This document shows positions 25,118 to 32,885 of a stretch of DNA of 64,000 nt, one piece after another (the stretch's first letter is position 1; each line of letters starts with the position of its first letter). A model generated the notes under the pieces. The model did not search any database, was not told the origin of the DNA, and worked only from the letters and a program-made list of their open reading frames with translations. Where the stretch lies: contig CANMLS010000008.1 of assembly GCA_947498785.1 (NCBI GenBank), positions 1 to 64,000 on the forward strand, in the 5' to 3' direction. This stretch comes from an uncultured Aquimarina sp. (GTDB taxonomy: Bacteria > Bacteroidota > Bacteroidia > Flavobacteriales > Flavobacteriaceae). A program made the translations under genes and the position numbers.

Positions 25118-25543
25118 ATGAGAAAACTTATGTATGCTGTTGCATGTATCCTTGCCCTTGGATTTGCATCATGTGGCAGTGATGATGACATAGATTGTGT
25201 TCAAGCAAATATAGACCTATCAGAGGCTGCAGTAACATACGGTGAAAACCAAACATCTACAGATATCTGTAATGCCTATAGGACAGCGCTAGAAATAGTT
25301 TTGAATAATGGATGTTTTGCTGATGACGAAGAAAAAGAAGGTTTAGAACAAGAATTAAACCGAATAGGTGATTGTACTTTTTCAGGAAGAACATGTTTAA
25401 GTTGTTCTAATAGTGGAATAACACAAATGGTGTGTAGAGGAGACAATGGAAATGCGTTTATTATTAATCCTGACAAGGATATTGATGATAAGGACACAGG
25501 AATACCATATAGTAGATATGTAGAACTTTCTAATTGTATGTAA
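25118..25543 (+). CDS. Cys-rich surface-type lipoprotein (141 aa)
   Basis: The leader MRKLMYAVACILALGFASC ends in a lipobox (A-S-C), and the lipidated Cys is followed by G-S-D-D-D, the acidic run typical of lipoprotein export to the cell surface in Bacteroidota. The mature part has eight further cysteines (among them the C-L-S-C pair), which suggests disulfides. A helix (near 50-85) precedes a Cys-rich, Asp-rich end. No family recognised. The leader through G-S-D-D-D is shared with the lipoprotein at 25919. Confidence 0.8.
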   Translation: MRKLMYAVACILALGFASCGSDDDIDCVQANIDLSEAAVTYGENQTSTDICNAYRTALEIVLNNGCFADDEEKEGLEQELNRIGDCTFSGRTCLSCSNSGITQMVCRGDNGNAFIINPDKDIDDKDTGIPYSRYVELSNCM

Positions 25544-25581
25544 TTCTTATTTACTAAATAGAAGAATTGAACAATAAACAT

Positions 25582-25611
25582 AAAGAGACCTTTTTTTGGT
25601 CTCTTTTTTAT
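25582..25611 (+). terminator. Terminator of the 25118 gene
   Basis: Stem AAAGAGACC/GGTCTCTTT (25582-25590 with 25598-25606), loop of seven T, followed by T-rich sequence. It lies 38 bp past the stop codon. Confidence 0.8.
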
Positions 25612-25856
25612 ATAGAAACTCAACTGGAATTTTTATAATTTCCTGCATAATTATCTTTTTCACTTATATCTGGTCTTTTTATTACTATGTAGCAGCGCTA
25701 TGAAACTCAAAAAAATAGTTATCTGAGCAAAAAACCTCTATTTTTTTCAGTCAAATAAAAAAACTCAAAATGAGTTTATAATCATAAAATAACACAAAAC
25801 ATTTTATCGATTAAAGGCGATTTATTCGGTTAAAAAGCGTGATTTTATCACAAAAA

Positions 25857-25888
25857 TTTGTTAATTAACATTCTTGATCTTATATTAG
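25857..25888 (+). promoter_or_regulatory. Probable promoter of the 25919 lipoprotein
   Basis: TTTG (25857-25860), 20-bp spacer, then TATATTAG (25881-25888), which differs from TAnnTTTG at one base. Start codon 30 bp downstream. The 230 bases before it, back to the terminator, hold no gene that I can see. Confidence 0.6.
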
Positions 25889-25918
25889 CCGTTGGTAATT
25901 TAATCTAAATATCAAATT

Positions 25919-26170
25919 ATGAAAAAACTTATGTATGTTGCAGTTTGTATCCTTGCCCTAGGTCTAACTGCGTGTGGAAGTGATGATGATGGAGGAAATT
26001 GTAGAGAATGTAGTCTTATAGGAATTCCTATTTCTGTTTGTGATAATGGAGACGGTACGGTAACAGTATCAGGAGCAGGAGAATCAGAAAGTGTTACCTT
26101 GGATGAAGGAACAACTTTTGAAGAATATGCAGATGAGGTTTGTGCTGGAACGATTACTTTAGGGTTGTAG
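25919..26170 (+). CDS. Small surface-type lipoprotein (83 aa)
   Basis: The leader MKKLMYVAVCILALGLTAC ends in a lipobox, and C-G-S-D-D-D follows as in the gene at 25118. The mature part of 65 residues has a C-R-E-C pair, then I-S-V-C-D-N-G-D-G-T-V-T-V-S-G, which reads as a beta hairpin, and a further Cys near the end. This reads as a short disulfide-stabilised surface protein with no recognised family. It has its own promoter and shares a terminator with the convergent EEP nuclease. The near-identical leaders suggest that the two lipoprotein genes are old duplicates whose mature parts diverged. Confidence 0.75.
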   Translation: MKKLMYVAVCILALGLTACGSDDDGGNCRECSLIGIPISVCDNGDGTVTVSGAGESESVTLDEGTTFEEYADEVCAGTITLGL

Positions 26171-26183
26171 AACTTATAGAAAA

Positions 26184-26230
26184 CATCAAAGAAAAAAGGG
26201 GATCAAAATGATCCCCTTTTTTCTTTGATG
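26184..26230. terminator. Shared terminator overlapping the EEP nuclease 3' end
   Basis: A long hairpin centred on GGGGATC/GATCCCC with arms of about 20 bp (26184-26204 with 26210-26230). The stop codon of the minus-strand nuclease (26203-26205) and its last ten or so codons (I-K-E-K-R-G-S-F) lie inside it, so one hairpin serves both convergent genes. Confidence 0.8.
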
Positions 26231-27261
26231 AGGTATATATAAACAGGAAAATGATCACTATACCCACCTGTATAAGAACCATTTGCAAAACTCCTAAAAG
26301 GATATCCTTTATACTTACCTTTTGAAGTAATTAAATATTCTGGATTAAATATACCTGCTTTATAATATCGATAGCTAGAATAGTCTGTGGATAAGAGACT
26401 CGAAGAAATAACAATTTGATCAAATAAATTCCATCGATCTCTCCAGGCTAGAGAACCCATCCCTTTTTTGGACATAGTATACATTGGGTTGTATACTTCT
26501 TTTAAAAACACCTCTTTTTTATGTTGTTTTGCCCCTAAAACCTTTTTAACACTTGCATTATTAGGATTATCATTAAGATCACCCATGGTAATGATTTTTG
26601 CATAGGGGTCAATAGCAAATAAAGAATCCATTATTTTTTTATTTAATGCTGCTGCTTTTTTTCTTTTGTATTGACTCCTGGCTTCTCCACCTCTTCTAGA
26701 GGGCCAATGATTTACAATAATATGAATTAGATCATTATCAAGATACCCGCTCACTAACAATTGATCCCTTGTGTATACTCGTTTATTGGTTTTTGTATCA
26801 TAAAGTATGAGTTCATGAGTACTCGTGTTTTTAGGTTTAAATAATCCTTTTTGGTATAATAAAGCAACGTCTATTCCTCTTCGATCAGGAGAATCAAAAT
26901 GTATAATACCATAATCTTTGGCTATCAGACAAGATTCGTTTGCAAGATCTTCCAGAACTTTTCTGTTCTCTATTTCGGCAACACCTAGAAGAACAGGAGA
27001 ATTGTTTGTCAATGCTTTACCCAATTCAGAAATTGTAGTTGCCATATTTTTAACCTTCTGATTATAAATTTCATATGTCCAGTGATCCTTTCCTTTAGGA
27101 GTTCTATCATCATCAAAGGTTATAGGGTCATCTTCAGGGTCAAATAGGTTTTCCAGATTGTAAAATGCGATAGTATGGATTTTATATTCTCTCTTCTTCT
27201 GAGCAAATAGAAATGATGAAAAAAGAAAAATCAAAACAATAAATATATTTCTTTGAATCAT
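26203..27261 (-). CDS. Exported EEP-family nuclease or phosphatase
   Basis: A 352-residue endonuclease/exonuclease/phosphatase fold enzyme with a signal peptide (MIQRNIFIVLIFLFSSFLFAQ). Metal and catalytic landmarks are Y-N-L-E-N-L-F-D, A-E-I-E-N-R, D-S-P-D-R-R-G-I-D-V-A-L-L-Y, N-H-W-P-S-R-R, G-D-L-N-D-N-P and the closing Y-S-D-H-F-P-V. EEP members include DNase I-like nucleases and phosphatases, and export plus the company of a TonB receptor suggest extracellular nucleic acid as substrate. It is divergent from that receptor and closely related to the signal-less copy at 40728. Confidence 0.9.
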   Translation of the reverse strand: MIQRNIFIVLIFLFSSFLFAQKKREYKIHTIAFYNLENLFDPEDDPITFDDDRTPKGKDHWTYEIYNQKVKNMATTISELGKALTNNSPVLLGVAEIENRKVLEDLANESCLIAKDYGIIHFDSPDRRGIDVALLYQKGLFKPKNTSTHELILYDTKTNKRVYTRDQLLVSGYLDNDLIHIIVNHWPSRRGGEARSQYKRKKAAALNKKIMDSLFAIDPYAKIITMGDLNDNPNNASVKKVLGAKQHKKEVFLKEVYNPMYTMSKKGMGSLAWRDRWNLFDQIVISSSLLSTDYSSYRYYKAGIFNPEYLITSKGKYKGYPFRSFANGSYTGGYSDHFPVYIYLIKEKRGSF

Positions 27262-27371
27262 AAGATGATTTTTATGGATTTATAAATCAATTACAAATAT
27301 TGTTTTTTCCAGTTTCAAAAAATGAAACAGAGATACTTTATAATTGCAACTTATTAAGAAACATATACTTT

Positions 27372-30257
27372 ATGAAGCATCATTTTTTGAACTTAAAATA
27401 TATATTGGTGATTTTCTTTTGTAGCATTTGTATTTCATATGCTCAGAATACTAGTGTAAAAGGAAAAATAATAGATAGAATTACTGGACAAAATCTGGAT
27501 GAGGTTGCTCTACAGATTGACAGTTTTGGGGTTTCTACGATTACAAATACTAATGGAGAATTTAATTTTCAAAACAGTATTCTTCCTTTAGGAGAGCAAA
27601 TACTTGTGATATCAAAGCAAGGTTTTGTAACCAAGCGTTTTCCAATTATTATTAATGAAAATACCATTCTTGATCTTGGTGATATAGATTTACAATATGA
27701 TTTTAGTAATGAAGAGCAACAGATAGGAACGATCAGTCTTTCAGAGAATGAATTGGATGAAAATAATGACATCTCTTTTAATGCAGTAGCACTACTTCAA
27801 TCTACCAGAGATGTATTCCTTAATGCGGCTGCTTTTGATTTTAGTTCGACATTTTTTCGCCCAAGAGGCTTAGGAAGTGAGAATGGCAAAGTTTTGATCA
27901 ATGGCATAGAAATGAATAAGATGTTTAATGGAAGACCACAGTGGGGTAACTGGGGAGGACTAAATGATGTACAACGTAATCGGGAGTTTTCTTCAGGAAT
28001 TTCAGAAAATGACTATGCTTTTGGAGGTCTTTCAGGAACATCTAATATTATTATGCGTGCTTCCAAATATCGCAAGGGAGGAAGAATCTCTTATGCTTCT
28101 TCTAATCGAACATATCTGGGAAGGGTCATGGGAACGTATAATTCTGGTGTCACATCAAGAGGATGGGCTTTTTCTGTATCTCTGGCCAGAAGATATGGTA
28201 ATGAAGGTTTTGTTGATGGCACATTATATGATGCAAATTCATTCTTTATTTCAATCGAAAAAAAACTAGGAAAAACACATAGTCTAAACCTAGCAGGGTT
28301 TTACACACCAAATCGCAGAGGGAGATCAACTGCAATTACAGAAGAAGTGTTTCATCTAAAAGGAAATACATATAATCCTAATTGGGGATATCAGGATAAG
28401 AAATTAAGAAACTCCAGAGAAAGGAAAATTGAAGAACCCATTGTTATGCTTAACCATTATTGGAACATCACTCCAAATACCTTAATAAATACAAATGTAG
28501 CATTTCAAAAAGGTAGTATAGGAAACAGTAGAATCGATAATGGAGGTAGTGATTTAGTATTAGGTCCAAACAGACAACAAACCTATATTGGAGGAGGAAG
28601 AAGTGCAGATACTAATCCAGTGCATCCAGACAATTTACCAAGTTCTTTTTTGAAAAACCCTAATCCTAGTCCATTGGATTATCAAAATGCTTTTTTAGCA
28701 CAGCAAAACTTGATTGATAAAGGACAGTTACTTTGGGATGATTTAGTTCGAACCAATCAACAAAATGCAAAAGAAGGAAGTAATGCTACGTATATTTTAT
28801 ATGAGGATAGAACCGATGACACACAATTAAGCAGCAATGTGATTGTAAACAGTAAACTCAGTTCAAATATCACTTTTAATACTACAGTTAATTACAGAAG
28901 TTTAAAAAGTCAAAACTTTGCTGAGGTAACTGATCTTTTAGGCGGAACAGGGTTTTTGGATATAGATGTATTTGCGTTGTCTACAAGCGGATTAACTTCT
29001 CAGGAATTAGTAAATAGAGCTCAAAGTGATTTACGTAACCCCAATCGTATTGTTAGGGTTGGTGATCGTTATGATTATAATTATGAGATTGACGCCTCAG
29101 TACTTGATGGTTTTATCCAAGGGCAATTTAAGTTTAATATGATAGATTTCTTTTTAGGAGGTACGGTTTCAAAGACATCTTATCAAAGAAATGGGATATT
29201 TGAAAATGGATATTTCCCAGGAAGTGCATCTTTTGGAAAAAGTGAACCCATAGATTTTACGAATTATGGAATAAAAGGAGGAGGAACTTTTTCTATCAAT
29301 GGACATAATTTCATTACGCTTCAGGGGGCATATTTTAATAAAGCACCTACAATTCGTAATGCATTCGCGAATGCAAGACAAAATAATAATACCATAGCAG
29401 CATTGATTGGAGGAACTCAGGAAAGTGAAAAAATTCAATCTGCAGATGCAAGTTATGTACTTCGTTCTCCAAAAATCAAAGCCAAACTAACAGGATATTA
29501 TACTAGTGTAGAGGATGCAACTAATATTTCCTTCTTTTTTACTGAAGCCATATCTGGATCTAATGTTGGCTTTGTGCAAGAAATTCTAACTAATATTGAT
29601 AAACGTCATATAGGAGGTGAGTTGGGGATCGAATACCAAATCACACCTTCAATAAAACTTAAAGGTGCGGCTGCATTAGGAAGCTATACATACGCTAATA
29701 ATCCCGATTTGATATTAACCAGTACGAGTGATGCATTTTTGGAGGTTCAAGGAACACGGGATTTTGGAAAATCTTTTTTAGAAGGATATCATATTGCAGG
29801 AGGACCTCAGCGAGCAGCTCAATTAGGTTTTGAATATCGTGATCCTGATTTTTGGTGGTTTGGAGCGACAACAAACTATTTTTCTAATGCATATATCAAC
29901 ATTAGCCCTTTTGCAAGAACTACAAATTTTTATCAAGATACAGATGGTTTTCCATTCAGTGATTATGATGAAAACGTTGCTAAAACCCTCTTAGAACAAG
30001 AGCGATTCGAGGATTACTTTCTGGTAAATGTGATGGGAGGTAAATCCTGGAGAATCAAGAAATATTATGTTGGCTTTTTTGCTTCAATTAATAATGTTTT
30101 GAATCAAGAGTATAGAACAGGAGGTTTTGAGCAAGCTAGGAATGCAAATTATCGATTAGCATTAGAAGAGTCACAGCGTGATACACCTGTTTTTGGATCT
30201 AAATACTTTTATGGATACGGAACCTCGTACTACTTAAATATCTATGTAAGATTTTAA
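27372..30257 (+). CDS. TonB-dependent receptor
   Basis: A 961-residue outer-membrane importer. Signal peptide (MKHHFLNLKYILVIFFCSICISYAQ), then a carboxypeptidase-regulatory-like domain (about 28-110: V-K-G-K-I-I-D-R-I-T-G), a plug domain (R-G-L-G-S-E-N-G-K-V-L-I-N-G), and a beta barrel ending in Y-L-N-I-Y-V-R-F. It imports a ligand too large for porins. The frame opens earlier with a TTG (27300), but the ATG at 27372 starts exactly at the signal peptide. Its usual lipoprotein partner (DUF5689) is the gene after the transposase, and an EEP nuclease is divergent from it. Confidence 0.93.
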   Translation: MKHHFLNLKYILVIFFCSICISYAQNTSVKGKIIDRITGQNLDEVALQIDSFGVSTITNTNGEFNFQNSILPLGEQILVISKQGFVTKRFPIIINENTILDLGDIDLQYDFSNEEQQIGTISLSENELDENNDISFNAVALLQSTRDVFLNAAAFDFSSTFFRPRGLGSENGKVLINGIEMNKMFNGRPQWGNWGGLNDVQRNREFSSGISENDYAFGGLSGTSNIIMRASKYRKGGRISYASSNRTYLGRVMGTYNSGVTSRGWAFSVSLARRYGNEGFVDGTLYDANSFFISIEKKLGKTHSLNLAGFYTPNRRGRSTAITEEVFHLKGNTYNPNWGYQDKKLRNSRERKIEEPIVMLNHYWNITPNTLINTNVAFQKGSIGNSRIDNGGSDLVLGPNRQQTYIGGGRSADTNPVHPDNLPSSFLKNPNPSPLDYQNAFLAQQNLIDKGQLLWDDLVRTNQQNAKEGSNATYILYEDRTDDTQLSSNVIVNSKLSSNITFNTTVNYRSLKSQNFAEVTDLLGGTGFLDIDVFALSTSGLTSQELVNRAQSDLRNPNRIVRVGDRYDYNYEIDASVLDGFIQGQFKFNMIDFFLGGTVSKTSYQRNGIFENGYFPGSASFGKSEPIDFTNYGIKGGGTFSINGHNFITLQGAYFNKAPTIRNAFANARQNNNTIAALIGGTQESEKIQSADASYVLRSPKIKAKLTGYYTSVEDATNISFFFTEAISGSNVGFVQEILTNIDKRHIGGELGIEYQITPSIKLKGAAALGSYTYANNPDLILTSTSDAFLEVQGTRDFGKSFLEGYHIAGGPQRAAQLGFEYRDPDFWWFGATTNYFSNAYINISPFARTTNFYQDTDGFPFSDYDENVAKTLLEQERFEDYFLVNVMGGKSWRIKKYYVGFFASINNVLNQEYRTGGFEQARNANYRLALEESQRDTPVFGSKYFYGYGTSYYLNIYVRF

Positions 30258-30260
30258 AAC

Positions 30261-30295
30261 CAGACCTCACAGGTCTTTAAGACCTGTGAGGTCTA
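30261..30295 (+). repeat. REP-type nested palindrome, copy 1
   Basis: A 35-base element holding a 33-base inverted repeat (16-base arms 30262-30277 and 30279-30294 around a single T). Each arm is itself built from AGACCT and AGGTCT around CAC or GTG, giving four half-sites. It starts 3 bp after the receptor stop and may also act as its terminator. An identical copy follows the transposase gene. Confidence 0.92.
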
Positions 30296-30308
30296 AAAAA
30301 GACTAATA

Positions 30309-30869
30309 ATGAAATACGAACCGCTAGTAACAGATACATATTTTCATATTTATAATAGAGGAAGTAATAAAGAAGATATTTTTAAAGAACACCGTAATTA
30401 TAGATACTTTTTAAGTTTATTAAGGAAACACTGTGTTAGTGTGTGTGAGGTATATGCCTATTGCTTACTAAAAAACCACTTCCACTTGATTGTTAAAACC
30501 AATTTAGATATTGAGGAAAAATTAATTTCTCAGGGTTTTTCAAATATGTTTAACGCCTATTCTAAAGCAATCAATAGATCATACGATAGAAGTGGAAGTT
30601 TATTTAAAGACCGGTTTTCAAGAAAAAGAATAGAAAATGAAGAGTACCTCAAACAGCTTATTATCTATACACATTTAAACCCGGAACATCATAAAATGAT
30701 TTCAGATTTTAGAGAATATCCATTCTCTTCTTATCAAAGCTTTTTGTCTTCTAAAAACTCTGAGCTTAGTAGAGAGTTTGTCCTTTCTTTATTTGATGGT
30801 AGAGCTAATTTTGAATATGCACATGAGTATAAAAAAATAAAAATTGAAGAAACATATACTTTAGAATAA
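30309..30869 (+). CDS. REP-associated tyrosine transposase (RAYT, Y1_Tnp)
   Basis: A 186-residue single-domain HUH transposase. The two-His metal motif is H-F-H-L-I-V (near 57-62), preceded by Y-C-L-L-K-N and followed by F-K-D-R-F-S-R-K-R-I and L-K-Q-L-I-I-Y-T-H-L-N-P, the usual RAYT pattern. Such enzymes, related to IS200/IS605 TnpA, act on palindromic REP sequences. Here two identical palindromes flank the gene (30261 and 30872), as expected of such an element. It is inserted between a TonB receptor and its lipoprotein partner and is intact. Confidence 0.92.
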   Translation: MKYEPLVTDTYFHIYNRGSNKEDIFKEHRNYRYFLSLLRKHCVSVCEVYAYCLLKNHFHLIVKTNLDIEEKLISQGFSNMFNAYSKAINRSYDRSGSLFKDRFSRKRIENEEYLKQLIIYTHLNPEHHKMISDFREYPFSSYQSFLSSKNSELSREFVLSLFDGRANFEYAHEYKKIKIEETYTLE

Positions 30870-30871
30870 AT

Positions 30872-30906
30872 CAGACCTCACAGGTCTTTAAGACCTGTGA
30901 GGTCTA
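30872..30906 (+). repeat. REP-type nested palindrome, copy 2
   Basis: Identical over 35 bases to copy 1 at 30261 (inverted-repeat part 30873-30905). It starts 3 bp after the transposase stop, just as copy 1 starts 3 bp after the receptor stop. Confidence 0.92.
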
Positions 30907-30958
30907 TTCTTATAATTGAGTAAATAATAATCTTTTTGTATTAATAAAACCATCTAAA

Positions 30959-32362
30959 ATGAATATAATCAACATAAAGAAAATTTTTATCATTCTTGTT
31001 GCTACCTGTATTTTTACAAATTGCACATTAGAAGAAGATTTTAAAACCCCTGAATTAATAGTTAATGAATCTCAAATTGAAGGCACAATAATTACCATTG
31101 ATGCAATACTTGGAATTCTCGGTCAGGAATTAGAAAAAGAAGGAGAAAAAGCTAAGGTCGTTTTTGAAAACACCGACAATGTAATAGAAGGTTATGTGGT
31201 ATCAAGTGATAAAGCCAGTAATTTTTTTAAAGAATTAATACTTCAAGATACACATACGAATCCATCTTTTGGTGTGCGGGTATTAATTGATGATAATCCA
31301 TTATTTACAACCTATGAATTTGGTCGTAAAGTTTATATTAAATTAGATGGATTATCTCTGGGAATCAAAAATGGAATCCCAACTCTAGGAATTTCAGAAG
31401 GGAATGATATCAGTGCGATTCCGTCATTTTCTATTGGCGAAATAGTTATAAGGTCTACAGAAATTGTTACAATTACACCCTTAGAAATTACCTTAGAAGA
31501 TTTTACAGATAAATTACTTAACCTGTATATTAAAATTAATAATATTCAGTTTAACAAAAATCTCGTTCTAGAAGATAATGCCTTTACTTTCGCAGCAGAA
31601 ACTAATGACAAATTTGATGGGGAGCGTATTGTAGAAAGTTGCATAACAGGAAGAACAACGGTATTAAGCACTAGTACATTTTCAGATTTTAAAGGCCTTA
31701 CATTACCATCTGGTCAAGGAAGTTTCGAGGGAATTTTAACCAAGAACTTTTTAGGAAATAGGTATAATCTAGTACTTAACAATCCAACGGGATTAGTTTT
31801 TGATAATGAAATGCGGTGCGACCCAGTAGTTTTAGAATGTACAATTGATTCAGAGGGAACAGTCACCTTATTTGAGGAGGATTTTACAGATCTTAAAATT
31901 AAAGACTTGATAAATTCTGGATGGAGTAATATCAATATAAATAACGGAAAGTTGGATTATGAAATAGGAGATTTTGATAACAATCAATATGCCCAGATAA
32001 CCGGATTTAGATCCAAAGAAAGTCTATACGAAGTATGGCTAATTACACCAGAGGTTGACCTAGACACATCAACAAGCGAAATCTTAAATTTTGATATACA
32101 AGCGGGATATGATAATGGTAACATTATGGAGGTTTTTGTTACTAATAACTTTACAGGGGATCCTGCAACCGCAACATGGACAAAACTCAACGCAACAGTG
32201 CCGAGAGGTCCTCTAAATGCTTTTGGAAACTTTGGACCAGCTGGTCCGATAAGTCTGTCTTGTGTTGAGGGTGTAGCTAGAATAGGTTTTAGATATATAG
32301 GAGGAGACCCAAGAGCTACAACCCGATATCATATTGATAATATTAAGATTACGAGCAAATAA
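30959..32362 (+). CDS. DUF5689 surface lipoprotein with C-terminal jelly-roll domain
   Basis: A 467-residue lipoprotein (lipobox F-T-N-C-T-L-E-E-D, Cys21). The N-terminal half (about 30-290) has the OB-fold-like pattern of DUF5689: I-E-G-Y-V-V-S-S-D-K-A-S-N-F-F-K-E-L-I-L-Q-D, G-R-K-V-Y-I-K-L-D-G-L-S-L-G, G-S-F-E-G-I-L-T. The C-terminal half (about 305-467) resembles a choice-of-anchor J or MAM-like beta sandwich (F-E-E-D-F-T-D, W-L-I-T-P-E-V-D-L, Y-H-I-D-N-I-K). DUF5689 proteins are usually encoded beside a TonB receptor and an EEP nuclease and likely bind the same ligand at the surface. Confidence 0.85.
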   Translation: MNIINIKKIFIILVATCIFTNCTLEEDFKTPELIVNESQIEGTIITIDAILGILGQELEKEGEKAKVVFENTDNVIEGYVVSSDKASNFFKELILQDTHTNPSFGVRVLIDDNPLFTTYEFGRKVYIKLDGLSLGIKNGIPTLGISEGNDISAIPSFSIGEIVIRSTEIVTITPLEITLEDFTDKLLNLYIKINNIQFNKNLVLEDNAFTFAAETNDKFDGERIVESCITGRTTVLSTSTFSDFKGLTLPSGQGSFEGILTKNFLGNRYNLVLNNPTGLVFDNEMRCDPVVLECTIDSEGTVTLFEEDFTDLKIKDLINSGWSNININNGKLDYEIGDFDNNQYAQITGFRSKESLYEVWLITPEVDLDTSTSEILNFDIQAGYDNGNIMEVFVTNNFTGDPATATWTKLNATVPRGPLNAFGNFGPAGPISLSCVEGVARIGFRYIGGDPRATTRYHIDNIKITSK

Positions 32363-32534
32363 AACATATTTTTGTTCTTTCATGTTTAGTAATATGAGAT
32401 GAATAACCAATCTGTGTTTCTGCAATAATGTTTTGTTTTATAGGTTTACTTGATTTCATTTTAGGGTATAAAAAACCAGCCACATCTCTGCAAGAGGTTC
32501 TTATCTTAGAGATTATTATGGGGTAGGACTACGT

Positions 32535-32800
32535 TTGTTCAAATTTTTTTTGTCTTTGTCTAAAATTTTAAGGTTAAGGATTAAACATTTACTATCCGAG
32601 GTGAATCGTTTAACTCAAAAGACGAATTCACGCGTCTTTTTGACGAAGTGTTTAACTCTCAAAGCCGAATTTTTAACTACTAACCTTGAAATTTCAGCTT
32701 CGGGAGTTAAAATTTTAAGGGTGAGCGTTGAATTTTTAACCTCAAAGGTTGAAAATTCAACCTCTTGAGTTAAACCAAGCGTCTTTTTGATCAATCAGAA
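32535..32800. repeat. Intergenic degenerate repeats with hairpin
   Basis: Between the DUF5689 gene and the next terminator, related words recur: GTTTAACTC (three variants), GAATTTTTAAC (two) and GTCTTTTTGA (three). The clearest structure is a hairpin of two 16-base arms with one mismatch (32727-32742 and 32746-32761). A 77-codon frame (32535-32768) exists but its peptide is a translation of these repeats. The 160 bases before the repeats hold no gene. Confidence 0.6.
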
Positions 32801-32813
32801 GGTCTTTTTGAAT

Positions 32814-32845
32814 AAAAAAACCCTGCGAAAAAGCTTCGCAGGGTT
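32814..32845 (-). terminator. Terminator of the large T9SS nuclease gene
   Basis: Stem AACCCTGCGAA/TTCGCAGGGTT (32819-32829 with 32835-32845). On the minus strand it is followed by a run of T. It lies 40 bp past the nuclease stop codon. Confidence 0.85.
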
Positions 32846-32885
32846 ACTATTTTCTATTTCGTCAGTTTTTAAAAGACGAAATCAA

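Larger units (their letters stand above)
30261..30906 (+). mobile_element. RAYT-REP element
   Basis: A 646-base unit made of two identical 35-base palindromic repeats in direct orientation around the Y1 transposase gene. It lies in the middle of a receptor-lipoprotein gene pair and is probably the product of insertion of the unit or of co-evolution of the gene with its flanking REPs. No other copy of the palindrome was seen in the window. Confidence 0.8.

Noticed and set aside
30258..30910. CRISPR array
   Set aside because: Only two copies of the repeat, 611 bp apart, with a gene between. This is the RAYT-REP arrangement.
32535..32768. 77-codon open frame on the plus strand
   Set aside because: Its start is TTG-like, its peptide reads as translated repeats and it overlaps a clear DNA repeat structure.
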